Assembly (NCBI RefSeq): GCF_006539505.1
Contig: NZ_BJND01000071.1
Coordinates: 1-47,187, forward strand
Direction: 5' to 3'
DNA: 47,187 nt
From: Streptomyces spinoverrucosus
GTDB taxonomy: Bacteria; Actinomycetota; Actinomycetes; Streptomycetales; Streptomycetaceae
Shown here: piece after piece, positions 34,230 to 42,851 of the stretch
Layout of the letters: every line of letters starts with the position of its first letter
How positions within the stretch are numbered: the first letter of the stretch is position 1
The notes under the pieces: model-generated
What the model was told of the DNA's origin: nothing
Database searches by the model: none
The model's input: only the letters and a program-made list of their open reading frames with translations
Program-made: the position numbers and the translations under genes

Positions 34230-34345
34230 CGGAGTGTGCCGTGCGTCGTGGGACCTCGCTCCAGGGAAGTGACCGGACGGCAGGGGACAGCAGCCCGGTC
34301 ACCCAAGAGAACGGTCGGCTCCGGGGACGCCCGGGGCCGACCGGC
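34230..34345 (+). other. strongly structured intergenic segment, possible small RNA
   Basis: Two stable stems stand close together. GTGACCGG (34269-34276) pairs with CCGGTCAC (34295-34302). GGTCGGCTCCGGG (34313-34325) pairs with CCCGGGGCCGACC (34330-34342), thirteen pairs with one wobble and a 4-nt loop. The segment lies in the 533-bp gap after chorismate mutase, before the terminator at 34441. No protein-coding frame is convincing. It does not match any RNA family I recognise. Confidence 0.4.
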
Positions 34346-34440
34346 GGAAATGTGGCCGAGACCATCCGGAGGCAAGCGGCGCAACCCCCCGACGCCGCTC
34401 CCCAGGCACCGGCGCTGCCCTGACGCCGGTGCTGACGAAA

Positions 34441-34475
34441 GAAGGGCCCCGCGGCTCCGCCCCGCGGGGCCCTTC
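34441..34475 (+). terminator. strong 14-bp terminator hairpin
   Basis: GAAGGGCCCCGCGG (34441-34454) pairs perfectly with CCGCGGGGCCCTTC (34462-34475) around a 7-nt loop, followed by TCAT. It closes the transcript from chorismate mutase or from the structured segment before it. Confidence 0.85.
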
Positions 34476-34501
34476 TCATGCCCGCACGCCCGCCACATCA
34501 A

Positions 34502-34515
34502 GTGATCCAGGTCAC
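34502..34515. promoter_or_regulatory. Crp-like site upstream of the LAXTG protein gene
   Basis: GTGATCCAGGTCAC fits the Streptomyces Crp consensus GTG-N6-GNCAC and also the general GTGA-N6-TCAC. An adjacent outward pair TCACA/TGTGTGA flanks an A-rich tract (34512-34530). It lies about 120 bp upstream of ATG 34635. Confidence 0.5.
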
Positions 34516-34634
34516 ATAAAAACTGTGTGAAGGGCGGACAACCATTACCGGCCTTCGTTGATCAAACCTGCAGAACCAAGGGCCACACCCGTACGCCGTA
34601 CGCGGAGCCCTTCCGACTCAGCAGGTAGGTCTTC

Positions 34635-35693
34635 ATGAAGCTTCGCCGCGCCCTGGCAGCCGCCGCCGTGTCGGCCGCGATAGCCCCGATGGCGCTGCTC
34701 GCGGCACCGGCCGCGTACGCGTCGGACCCGACTACGGACCCGACCGCGACGGAGTCCGCCCCCGAGACGGCGTCCGCCTCCCCGAGCGCGTCCGACACCC
34801 AGTCGGCCACCGCGACCGCCACGAGCGACCCGTCCGCGTCCGACAGCCAGTCCCCGACTACGGACCCGACCGCGACGGAGTCCGCCACCGAGACGGCCTC
34901 CGCCTCGCCGACCGCCTCCACCTCGCCCTCCGCCTCCGCCTCCGCGACCGCTCCTTCCGACGACGAGTCGTGGAACCCGTACGAGGACTGCAAGTCCTTC
35001 AACCTGGACGACAAGCTCACGGCCTCCATCTCCGGGCTGCCGAACCAGATCGTCGCGGGCTCCGGCTGGCACGAGTTCGAGTTCGTGGTCACCAACGACT
35101 CCGACAAGGACCTCGAGAAGGTCTGGGTCGAGGCGTTCACGGAGTACTCGGACGACACGAACGAGGACTCGTCGCTCGCCTTCGACCTGGCCGAGATCCA
35201 GTACAAGCTGGACGGCAAGTGGACCAGCAACTACCAGGACTACTACGAGGACGAGGACGGCAAGTTCCACTTCTCGGGCACCTTCGTCGCCCTCCTCGAC
35301 TCCCTCGAGAAGCACTCCACGGCCACGATGGACCTCCGGGTGCGGGTGAACAAGGACGCTCCGGCGGGCTCCTCGTTCGCGCTGAGCCAGGCCGTGTACG
35401 CGGGCGAGGAGGCGGCGTGCTACGGCAACGGTGACAACTACGACTTCACCGTGCTCGCCGCGGGCAGCAAGCCGTCCGGCAACGTCGACGACGCCAAGCC
35501 GAGCGGCGAGAAGCCCGACGTCACCGACGGCACGAGGCCGCAGGGTGACGTCAAGGAGATCGCCGGCAACCTCGCCGAGACCGGTTCCAGCTCCGCGCTG
35601 CCCATGATCGGGCTGGTCGGCGGTGTCGCCGTCGCCGCCGGTGCGGGTGCGGTGTTCGTCGTGCGGCGCAAGAAGGCCGGTGCGCAGGCGTAA
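34635..35693 (+). CDS. LAXTG-anchored cell-wall surface protein (sortase E substrate)
   Basis: A 352-residue protein starting at ATG 34635, with AGGTAGG about 6 nt upstream. The signal peptide is 1-29 (MKLRRALAAA then AAYASD). Residues 30-112 are a Ser/Thr/Ala/Asp/Pro stalk with a repeated PTTDPTATESA block. Residues about 113-282 form a folded acidic domain (WNPYEDCKSFNLDDKL, EDEDGKFHFSGTF, AGEEAACYGNG) with two cysteines, one near each end, that could form a disulfide. The sorting signal LAETG is at 312-316, followed by a hydrophobic helix and RRKKAGAQA. Streptomyces sortase E enzymes recognise LAXTG. Ligand or partner unknown. A Crp-like site lies upstream and a strong terminator follows. 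Confidence 0.92.
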   Translation: MKLRRALAAAAVSAAIAPMALLAAPAAYASDPTTDPTATESAPETASASPSASDTQSATATATSDPSASDSQSPTTDPTATESATETASASPTASTSPSASASATAPSDDESWNPYEDCKSFNLDDKLTASISGLPNQIVAGSGWHEFEFVVTNDSDKDLEKVWVEAFTEYSDDTNEDSSLAFDLAEIQYKLDGKWTSNYQDYYEDEDGKFHFSGTFVALLDSLEKHSTATMDLRVRVNKDAPAGSSFALSQAVYAGEEAACYGNGDNYDFTVLAAGSKPSGNVDDAKPSGEKPDVTDGTRPQGDVKEIAGNLAETGSSSALPMIGLVGGVAVAAGAGAVFVVRRKKAGAQA

Positions 35694-35721
35694 GCACGCC
35701 TGACAGAGCCTGACGCAAGAC

Positions 35722-35769
35722 AAGAGAGAGGGAGCTGCGCTCGGAGGGGGGCGCAGGTCCCTCTCTCTT
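35722..35769. terminator. bidirectional terminator between the LAXTG and GMC oxidoreductase genes
   Basis: The outer arms 35722-35733 and 35758-35769 (AAGAGAGAGGGA type) pair over 12 bp. An inner CTGCGC/GCGCAG stem follows after a G/G mismatch. On the plus strand it is followed by TTTCTTG-type T-rich sequence, and it lies between two convergent genes. Confidence 0.85.
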
Positions 35770-35797
35770 ATTTCTTGTCGCCAGGACTTTCCTGTCG

Positions 35798-37576
35798 TCA
35801 GGACTTCGGCGGCACCCTCGGCATCCCCAGGAACGGCAGCCGCAGCGCGCCGAACGCGTCCGCCGGGACCGTCGGGGACTTCGGCTCGACCGGCTTCAGG
35901 CGTTCGTACGCCGCTCCCTGCGCCGGTCGGGGGTCGGCCTCGCCCTTGTTGGGCCAGTACGACATCGCCCGCTCGGCCTGCGCGGTGATGGTGAGGGACG
36001 GGTTGACGCCCAGGTTGGCGGTGACGGCCGCGCCGTCGACGACGGAGATGCCCGGGTGGCCGTACAGGCGGTGGTAGGGGTCGATCACGCCGGTCTCGCG
36101 GGAGTCGCCGATCGGGCAGCCGCCGAGGAAGTGCGCGGTGAGCGGGGTGCCCATCAGTTCGCCGATGTTGCTGCCGGCGAAGCCGTTGATCTCGTCGGCG
36201 ATCGCCGACGCGCCCTCCGAAGCGGCCTTGATCTGCTTGGGGTTGGGCGCGCCATGGCCCTGCCGGGCGGTCAGCAGGCCCTTGCCGACGCCGTCCGGCT
36301 TCAGATACGTCGTCAGCGAGTTGTCCAGCGACTGCATCACCAGGCCGATGATGGTCCGCTCCGACCAGCGGTGGTTGTTGAGGGAGCGGAGCAGCACGAG
36401 GGGGTGGCGGGCGGCGTTGCGCAGGAAGGCCAGCAGGCGGGAGGAGCCCTCCGCGTAGGGGATCTGGAGGATCGCCATGCCGCCCATCGAGTTGGAGCCC
36501 TTGCCGTAACGGACCGGCTCGATGTGGGTGTTGGCGTCCGGGTGGATGGAGGACGTGATGGCGACGCCGCGCGTGAAGTCGACCTTCCGCTCGCCGGTGA
36601 CCTTTCGGTAGCGGCGGTTGGTGGTCTGGGCGCCGACCAGGGCCTCGGAGTTGGTGCGGGTGAGTTCGCCGAGGCGGTCGGAGAGGTACGGCAGTCGGCC
36701 GGTGGCCTTCATGCGGTGCAGGAGGGTCTGGGTGCCGTAGGTGCCGGCCGCGAGGACGACGCGGTGGGCGCGGAAGGTGCGACCGCTGCCCTTCTTGCCC
36801 TGGTCGGTGGGCAGGGTGGTGACGGCGTACCCGCCCTGTGAGTCGTCGGTGATGGCGACGACCGTGGTCATGGGGTGGACGACCGCGCCTGCTTTCTCGG
36901 CGAGATAGAGGTAGTTCTCGTTGAGGGTGTTCTTGGCGCCGTGCCGGCAGCCGGTCATGCACTCGCCGCACTCGGCACAGGCACGGCGGGCCGGTCCGGC
37001 GCCACCGAAGTATGGGTCGGCCGCCTCCTCGCCGGGGCGGGCCCTGACCGTGCCGTCGGCGTCCTTGCCGTCGCCGAAGAAAACTCCGACCGGCGCCATG
37101 TGGAAGGTGTCGCCCACGCCCATCCGCTGCGCGGCGGCCTTCAGGTGCACGTCGGAGGGGGTCATCGTCGGGTTCAGCCGTACGCCGAGCATGCGCTGGG
37201 CCTGGTCGTAGTACGGCGCCAGCTCCTCCTGCCAGTCGGTGATGTGGCCCCACTGGGGGTCCTCGAAGAAGGGCTTCGGCGGTACGTAGAGGGTGTTGGC
37301 GTAGTTGAGCGAGCCGCCGCCCACGCCTGCGCCGGCCAGGACCATGACGTTGCCGAGCAGGTGGATGCGCTGGAGGCCGTACATGCCGAGCTTGGGGGCC
37401 CAGAGGTAGTTCTTCAGGTCCCAGGAGTTCTTGGGGAGGGATTCGCGGGTGAAGCGACGGCCCGCCTCCAGAACGCCGACTTTGTATCCCTTTTCGGTGA
37501 GGCGCAGGGCGGTGACCGAGCCGCCGAAGCCGGAGCCTACGACGATGACGTCGTAGTCATAAACGTCCTTGGGCAC
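35798..37576 (-). CDS. GMC-family FAD oxidoreductase, cholesterol-oxidase (ChoD)-like, with ferredoxin-like Cys cluster
   Basis: A 592-residue protein starting at GTG 37576 (VPKDVYDYD), with AGGGGAG upstream. The FAD-binding motif GxGxxG is at 14-19 (VVGSGFGGS). Another flavin-site segment, AGAGVGGGSLNYAN, is at 81-94. The C-terminal GMC segment has HFLGGCPIGDS and GISVVDGAAVTANLGVNPS. Unusually for GMC enzymes, C200, C203, C206 and C210 form CxxCxxCxxxC within ACAECGECMTGCRHGAKN, the spacing of a 4Fe-4S ferredoxin site. The closest known group by overall sequence is mycobacterial ChoD, whose true substrate is debated. There is no signal peptide. A 75-bp gap separates it from the aldehyde dehydrogenase upstream, so the two probably form an operon. 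Confidence 0.87.
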   Translation of the reverse strand: MPKDVYDYDVIVVGSGFGGSVTALRLTEKGYKVGVLEAGRRFTRESLPKNSWDLKNYLWAPKLGMYGLQRIHLLGNVMVLAGAGVGGGSLNYANTLYVPPKPFFEDPQWGHITDWQEELAPYYDQAQRMLGVRLNPTMTPSDVHLKAAAQRMGVGDTFHMAPVGVFFGDGKDADGTVRARPGEEAADPYFGGAGPARRACAECGECMTGCRHGAKNTLNENYLYLAEKAGAVVHPMTTVVAITDDSQGGYAVTTLPTDQGKKGSGRTFRAHRVVLAAGTYGTQTLLHRMKATGRLPYLSDRLGELTRTNSEALVGAQTTNRRYRKVTGERKVDFTRGVAITSSIHPDANTHIEPVRYGKGSNSMGGMAILQIPYAEGSSRLLAFLRNAARHPLVLLRSLNNHRWSERTIIGLVMQSLDNSLTTYLKPDGVGKGLLTARQGHGAPNPKQIKAASEGASAIADEINGFAGSNIGELMGTPLTAHFLGGCPIGDSRETGVIDPYHRLYGHPGISVVDGAAVTANLGVNPSLTITAQAERAMSYWPNKGEADPRPAQGAAYERLKPVEPKSPTVPADAFGALRLPFLGMPRVPPKS

Positions 37577-37651
37577 GTGCGTTCTCCCCTTGAGTGTGCA
37601 GTGCGGGCCGTATGTGGCTGGTCGCGCAGTTCCCCGCGCCCCTTAGGGACG

Positions 37652-39277
37652 TCAGCGGAACCTGAGTGCCTTCATCACCCTCAGGCTGCGGCTCATGAAA
37701 GCCGCGTACCTCTCGTCGTCCATCCCCAACGACGGGGCCATCGGCAGCAGCCGCTGGTGGGCGATCGTCTGGGCCTCCGTGTACTTGAGGATCCCCTCGG
37801 AGCCGTGGCGGCGGCCCAGGCCGGAGTCCTTCATGCCGCCCATCGGGGACTGCACGCTGCCGTACGCCGGCGCATAGCCCTCGTTGATGTTGACGGTGCC
37901 GGTGCGCAGGCGGGCGGCGACCTCGCGGCCGCGGCGGGCGTTCGTCGTCCAGACCGAGGAGTTCAGGCCGTACGGCGTGGAATTGGCGTGCTCGATCGCC
38001 TCGTCGTCGGTCTTGAAGCGGTAGATCGAGACGACCGGCCCGAAGGTCTCCTCCGTGCAGACGGCCATGGGCGGCTCGACGCCGTCGAGGATGGTCGGCT
38101 CGTAGAAGTACGGGCCGATGTCCGGGCGGGCGGTGCCCCCCGCCACGACCTTCGCACCCTTGGCCACCGCCTCCTCCACATGCCGCTTGACGGTCTCCAG
38201 CTGGCGTTCGCCCACCAGTGAGCCCATGTCGGCGCCGTACGCGAGGGACGTGCCGAGCCGCATGGCCTTCGTGCGGGCGGCGAAGCGCTCCACGAAGGCG
38301 TCCGCGACCGACTCGTGGACGTACAACCGCTCGATGGAGATGCACAGTTGACCGGCGGAGGAGAAGCACGCCCGGACGGCACCGGCGGCGGCCTTCTCCA
38401 CGTCGGCGTCCTCAAGCACCACCATGGCGTTCTTGCCGCCCAGTTCGAGGGAGACGCCGACCAGCCGGGCGGCGGCGCCCTGCGCGACCTCGCGGCCGGT
38501 GCGGGTGGAGCCGGTGAAGGAGACGTAGTCGGCGTGCTTGACGACCTCGGGGCCGACGACCGGGCCCTCACCGAGGACGACCTGGAAGACGTCGGCGGGC
38601 AGCCCGGCCTCGATCAGCAGGTCGCGCGCCCAGAGCGCGGTGAGGCAGGTCTCCGTGTCCGGCTTCATCACCACCGCGTTGCCCGCGACGAAGGCCGGGA
38701 GCGCGTCGCCGACCGACAGCTCCAGCGGGTAGTTCCAGGGGGCGATCTGGCCGACCACACCCCGCGGGTGGCGCAGTTCGGTGACCTTCGTCAGGGTCGG
38801 GATGGCGCCGGTGTGCCGCTTCGGCTTCAGATAGGCGGGGGCCATACGGCCGTAGTGCCGGGCCGCGACGGCGACGGCCTGCACCTCCTCGTGGGCGTGC
38901 AGCCGGGCCTTGCCGGTCTCCAGCTGGATCAGGTCCAGCACCTCGGCCTGGCGTTCCAGCATCAGGTCGTGGAAGCGGAGCAGCACGGCCGCGCGCTGCC
39001 GTACGGGTGTCTGCGCCCACACGGCCTGTGCGGTACGGGCCGCCGCGAACGCCTTCTGTACGTCCTCCGGCGTGGACTCGGGCAGGTCGGCCAGCTTCTC
39101 GCCGGTGAACGGCGTGTGGTTGGCGGTCCGGCCGGAACCGGCCACGCCCCGGGTGAGCTGGGCGATCAGCTCGGGGGTGACCACGTCCGCGGCGGTGCGG
39201 GCGCCCTCGGGGGCGGGGGCGAGGGGATTGGTGCCGGTGCTGTGCGTGGCCTGCTCCAGGGCCTGCGAGTCCGTCAT
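37652..39277 (-). CDS. succinate-semialdehyde dehydrogenase-like aldehyde dehydrogenase
   Basis: A 541-residue protein starting at ATG 39277, probably leaderless because TACCCT (39290-39285) ends 7 nt before it. The aldehyde dehydrogenase fold is complete: APWNYPLELSVGDALPAF, NAD-site FTGSTRTGREVA, the general-base Glu in LELGGKN and the nucleophile Cys in SSAGQLCIS. The sequence resembles GabD2-type succinate-semialdehyde dehydrogenases, which use NADP or NAD in the GABA shunt, but substrate choice is not certain. A 35-residue N-terminal extension precedes the domain. A perfect 16-bp palindrome lies 75 bp upstream. Confidence 0.9.
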   Translation of the reverse strand: MTDSQALEQATHSTGTNPLAPAPEGARTAADVVTPELIAQLTRGVAGSGRTANHTPFTGEKLADLPESTPEDVQKAFAAARTAQAVWAQTPVRQRAAVLLRFHDLMLERQAEVLDLIQLETGKARLHAHEEVQAVAVAARHYGRMAPAYLKPKRHTGAIPTLTKVTELRHPRGVVGQIAPWNYPLELSVGDALPAFVAGNAVVMKPDTETCLTALWARDLLIEAGLPADVFQVVLGEGPVVGPEVVKHADYVSFTGSTRTGREVAQGAAARLVGVSLELGGKNAMVVLEDADVEKAAAGAVRACFSSAGQLCISIERLYVHESVADAFVERFAARTKAMRLGTSLAYGADMGSLVGERQLETVKRHVEEAVAKGAKVVAGGTARPDIGPYFYEPTILDGVEPPMAVCTEETFGPVVSIYRFKTDDEAIEHANSTPYGLNSSVWTTNARRGREVAARLRTGTVNINEGYAPAYGSVQSPMGGMKDSGLGRRHGSEGILKYTEAQTIAHQRLLPMAPSLGMDDERYAAFMSRSLRVMKALRFR

Positions 39278-39284
39278 GAGCCGC

Positions 39285-39290
39285 AGGGTA
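39285..39290 (-). promoter_or_regulatory. -10 element of a leaderless promoter for the aldehyde dehydrogenase gene
   Basis: TACCCT on the minus strand ends 7 nt before ATG 39277, where initiation is expected. No Shine-Dalgarno sequence is present. Confidence 0.5.
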
Positions 39291-39351
39291 TGCCCCGTCG
39301 AAGGCTTTGTGTACCCGTCGGTAATCGGGATTCACGGAGTGCACACATACC

Positions 39352-39367
39352 GCCAGTGATCACTGGC
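39352..39367. promoter_or_regulatory. perfect 16-bp palindrome, candidate operator
   Basis: GCCAGTGATCACTGGC lies about 62 bp upstream of the TACCCT -10 of the aldehyde dehydrogenase gene and 15 bp past the stop of the neighbouring kinase. Its size and symmetry suit a TetR- or GntR-type dimer. Confidence 0.55.
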
Positions 39368-39381
39368 AACGAACGTGCTGA

Positions 39382-41007
39382 TCAGGGCGTTGGTGAGGCG
39401 CGGACGGCATCGATCTCGAGTCGGCCGCGGGCGCCCTTGAACACGTCGGTGCCCTTCTTCTCGTCGGGCGTGCCCTTGGGCATGTCGACGCGCAGCTCGT
39501 ACATACGGCCGCCCTCGGTGAGGATCACCAACTGCATCACGCGGGTCGGGTCCTGCGCCATGTTGTAGGTGGTGTCGGCGAGGACGGCTTCCCGGCCGTC
39601 GAAGGACGTACGGGTGTACTGCGTGCGGGCGTCGCCGTTGTAGCCGTCCCAGGTGGCGTGCGCCTGACGGGCCCGGGTCATCGGGGAGCCGGGTGCCTTG
39701 TCCCACTGGGTGAGGCGGACCTGGATGGTGTTGCCGAGGTCGTAGACGACCAGGCGGGGTGGATCGTCGGCGCTGCCCTCGCGGGCGGCCTCCTTGTAGG
39801 TGCTGGGGAGGGAGAGGACGGCGGCCATGTCCTTCTCGCGGTGCACGATCCATGCAGGCCCGGGGGCCGAGCTGGAGGTGGCGGTGCGCTCCGTGCCCGA
39901 GGTGTCGTCGGGTTCGGGGCGGAAGGAGGAGGTGGCGAGCCAGACGCCGCCGGTGACGAGGATGCCGAGCAGGATGGCGGGGACGGGGTGGCGGAGGGGG
40001 TGACGTGTGGGCTTCAGGGGCTGTTCAGTGAGGTCCGGATCCGGTACGACCGTCCCCGGCTCCGGCGCAGCCGTGCCCTCCCCCCGCAGCCGTACCGTCC
40101 CGGCGTCGTCCGCGAACCCCTCCAGCTCCGCCGCCTCCTGAGCAGCCGTCGACGCACCGTCCGGCACCTCCGGCCAGCCCTCCGCCACCGCCTCCAACGC
40201 CACGGCGGCCTCCTCCGCCCCCGGCCGCCGCTCGGGATCCTTCGCCAGGAGCCGGACGAGCAGCGGCCCCAGCGGGCCGGCCTGCTTCGGCTCGGGCGGA
40301 TCCGCGGCGAGGATGGCGGCGAGCGTGGACTCCAGCGTCGTACGGCGGAAAGGTGACCAGCCCTCGACTGCGGCGTACAGCAGAACCCCCAGAGACCACA
40401 GGTCGGAGGCGGGGCCCGCGCTGCGGCCGGACATGCGTTCGGGCGCGATGAACTCCAGTGAGCCGACGAACTCGCCGCTCATGGTGAGGGATTCCTCGCC
40501 CTGGACGTGGGCGATGCCGAAGTCGGTGAGGACGACACGGCCGTGCGGGCTCAGCAGGACGTTGGCGGGTTTGACGTCCCGGTGCACGATGCCGACCGCG
40601 TGCGCGGCGCGCAGGGCGCCGAGGACGGCGAGGCCGATACGGGCCGCCTCGGGGGCGTCGACCGGGCCGCGCTGAAGCAGCTCGTGGAGGGACTCGCCCC
40701 GGATCAACTCCATGACGATCCAGGGGATTCCGTCATCCTCCACCACGTCGTGGATGGTGACGGCGGACGGATGGTCGACGCGGGCGGCGGCCCGGGCCTC
40801 GCGGTACAGGCGGTGGGCGGCCCGGCGGTGGGTCTCGTCCTCCGGGTCGCCCGGCAACCGGGGCTGTTTGACGGCGACGTCGCGCTCGACCAGTTCGTCC
40901 CTCGCCCGCCAGACGGTGCCCATGCCGCCGGAGCCGATGCGCTCGATCAACCGGTAGCGCCCGCCGACCAGACGTCCGTCGCGCTGGTGTTCGCCGCCGT
41001 CACTCAT
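39382..41007 (-). CDS. transmembrane Ser/Thr protein kinase with extracytoplasmic sensor domain
   Basis: A 541-residue protein starting at ATG 41007, without a clear ribosome site. Kinase domain about 18-275: glycine loop IGSGGMG at 24-30, K47, HRDVKPAN with D144, DFG at 162-164 and APE at 188-190, so it should be active. A linker follows, then one membrane helix at about 341-361. The extracytoplasmic part (about 380-541) is a beta-rich domain (WIVHREKDMAAVLSLPSTY, TRTSFDGREAVLADTTY, GGRMYELRVDMP) shared with the kinases at 41051, 43998 and 45743. It lies downstream of the others, 43 bp from the next. Confidence 0.93.
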   Translation of the reverse strand: MSDGGEHQRDGRLVGGRYRLIERIGSGGMGTVWRARDELVERDVAVKQPRLPGDPEDETHRRAAHRLYREARAAARVDHPSAVTIHDVVEDDGIPWIVMELIRGESLHELLQRGPVDAPEAARIGLAVLGALRAAHAVGIVHRDVKPANVLLSPHGRVVLTDFGIAHVQGEESLTMSGEFVGSLEFIAPERMSGRSAGPASDLWSLGVLLYAAVEGWSPFRRTTLESTLAAILAADPPEPKQAGPLGPLLVRLLAKDPERRPGAEEAAVALEAVAEGWPEVPDGASTAAQEAAELEGFADDAGTVRLRGEGTAAPEPGTVVPDPDLTEQPLKPTRHPLRHPVPAILLGILVTGGVWLATSSFRPEPDDTSGTERTATSSSAPGPAWIVHREKDMAAVLSLPSTYKEAAREGSADDPPRLVVYDLGNTIQVRLTQWDKAPGSPMTRARQAHATWDGYNGDARTQYTRTSFDGREAVLADTTYNMAQDPTRVMQLVILTEGGRMYELRVDMPKGTPDEKKGTDVFKGARGRLEIDAVRASPTP

Positions 41008-41050
41008 GCCCCATGACTACCCTGCGGCACACGTCTTTGTCGACGTGAGG

Positions 41051-42763
41051 TCAGGGCTTGTCGATGTCCAGGTTCGCGATCGCGACCCGGGCCACCTCGC
41101 GGCCCCGTTCGGTGAAGTCGCCCTTGCCGGGATAGCTGACGGTGAGCTTGTACATGTTCCCGTCGGAGTTCTTGTAGTAGAAGATCTGCACCTCGCGCGG
41201 ACGCGGATTCTGACTGTCGGTCGTCTCGTACGCGATGGTGTTCCGCGCGGCGTCCTTGCCCTGGTACTTGGCCTCGTCGTCCGGCTTGGTGTCCGGGTTC
41301 TCCGGCATGCCGAAGTCGTAGCTGCCGCTCTGCTCGAAGACGCCGTTGTCCTCGTACATCTCGGCGGCCGCGGACTCCTTGATGGAGTTGGTCGTGTCCT
41401 CGGACTTCTTGTCCAGGCGCAGGCCGAGCCAGATGCTGCCGCTGGGGTCGGTGTACGTCACCCAGTGGTCGTCGTCGGTGTCCTCGGGCACGGTGCGCGT
41501 GTAGCCGTCGGGATACGCGACGGTCGCGGCGACGTCCTGCTCGGCCTTCGTGTTCCAGCCCTCGGGCAGTGGGCCCGCGAACGGTTCGGCGATCACCAGG
41601 TACGCCGCCACCGCCGCCGCGACGACCGCCGCGCCCAGCCCGAGCAGCGTCCTGCGGCCGAGCCGGATCCCGCCGCCCCGCCCGCTGTCGCCGCCGCCCA
41701 CGGTCACGACCTGCGTGGGCACCGGCGCGGGTGGGTTGGCGGCCGCCTCCAGCAGGGAGCGGACCTGGGCGGCGTTCGGGCGGCGCGCCGGGTCCTTCTG
41801 GAGCAGGCCGTTGAGGACCTCGGCGAGCGGACCGGACGCCGAGGCGGGCGGCGCGGGCGTGGCGTTGAGGACGGACTGGAGGGTGGCCGGGGTGTTGCTG
41901 CGGCGGAAGGGGGACACGCCCTCCGTGGCCGCGTACAGCACGACGCCCAGCGACCACAGGTCCGACGCCGGGCCGGGTCGCTGGCCCAGCACCCGCTCCG
42001 GGGCGATGTACTCGGGCGAGCCGACGAAGCCGCCGGTGTCGGTCAGGTTGGTCTCGCCCTCGATCTGCGCGATGCCGAAGTCGGTGAGTACGACGCGGTC
42101 ATGACGGCCCAGCAGGACGTTGTCCGGTTTGACGTCCCGGTGCAGGATGCCGGCGGCGTGCGCGGCCTCCAGCGCGCCGAGCACCTCCAGGCCGACCCTG
42201 GCGGCCTCGCGGGCGGACAGGGTGCCCTCCTGGAGCGCGTCGCCTAGGGAACGTCCCTGCACCAGCTCCATCACGATCCACGGCCGGTCGTCCACCATGG
42301 CGACGTCGTGCACGTTCACCACCGCCGGGTGGTCGAGCCGGGCCGCGGCGCGGGCCTCGCGGCGCATCCGCTCGAAGGCGTTGGCGCGTTCGCGCTCGGG
42401 AAGGTGGTCCGGAACGCGGGGTTCCTTGACCGCGACCTCCCGGTCCACCGTCTCGTCCTTGGCGCGCCACACCGTGCCCATGCCGCCGTGCCCGAGCTTG
42501 GCGAGCAGCCGGTAGCGGCCTGCGATGAGGCGGCCGGTGCCGGGGTCCTGCGGGGGCTGGCGGGTGGGCTGCTGAGGTGCCTGCTGGGCGGGCTGAGGGG
42601 CCTGCTGGGCGGCATGCGGGGGCTGTTGCTGCGGCGGCACGACCTGGGTCGGCGATGCGTACGGGTTGTTCGGATGCGGTACGGCGGCGGGCTGAACCGG
42701 CGGTTGCAGACCGAAACTCGTTGGCTCGTCGGACCCGTGGCGGGCTCCCCCGTTGTTGCTCAT
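41051..42763 (-). CDS. transmembrane Ser/Thr protein kinase with Pro/Gln-rich N-terminus
   Basis: A 570-residue protein with a start chosen at ATG 42763 (MSNNGGARHG); ATG 42775 is possible and neither has a strong ribosome site. The first 75 residues are Pro/Gln-rich and disordered. The kinase domain from about 80 has LGHGGMG, AVKEP, HRDVKPDNVLL, DFGIAQ and APERV, all intact. The membrane helix is near 380-400 (TLLGLGAAVVAAAVAAYLV). The outer domain (YPDGYTRTVPED, WVTYTDPSGSIWLGLRL, FYYKNSDGNMYKLTVSYPG) is the shared sensor domain. Transcribed with the kinases on both sides. Substrate unknown. Confidence 0.93.
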   Translation of the reverse strand: MSNNGGARHGSDEPTSFGLQPPVQPAAVPHPNNPYASPTQVVPPQQQPPHAAQQAPQPAQQAPQQPTRQPPQDPGTGRLIAGRYRLLAKLGHGGMGTVWRAKDETVDREVAVKEPRVPDHLPERERANAFERMRREARAAARLDHPAVVNVHDVAMVDDRPWIVMELVQGRSLGDALQEGTLSAREAARVGLEVLGALEAAHAAGILHRDVKPDNVLLGRHDRVVLTDFGIAQIEGETNLTDTGGFVGSPEYIAPERVLGQRPGPASDLWSLGVVLYAATEGVSPFRRSNTPATLQSVLNATPAPPASASGPLAEVLNGLLQKDPARRPNAAQVRSLLEAAANPPAPVPTQVVTVGGGDSGRGGGIRLGRRTLLGLGAAVVAAAVAAYLVIAEPFAGPLPEGWNTKAEQDVAATVAYPDGYTRTVPEDTDDDHWVTYTDPSGSIWLGLRLDKKSEDTTNSIKESAAAEMYEDNGVFEQSGSYDFGMPENPDTKPDDEAKYQGKDAARNTIAYETTDSQNPRPREVQIFYYKNSDGNMYKLTVSYPGKGDFTERGREVARVAIANLDIDKP

Positions 42764-42851
42764 GCGTTCATGCATATCGCGGCAAGCGCTTCTGCATCCA
42801 CCGCGAAGGCTCACCGGTCACAGACCCGTGACTCAGGTCGCCGCTTATCTC

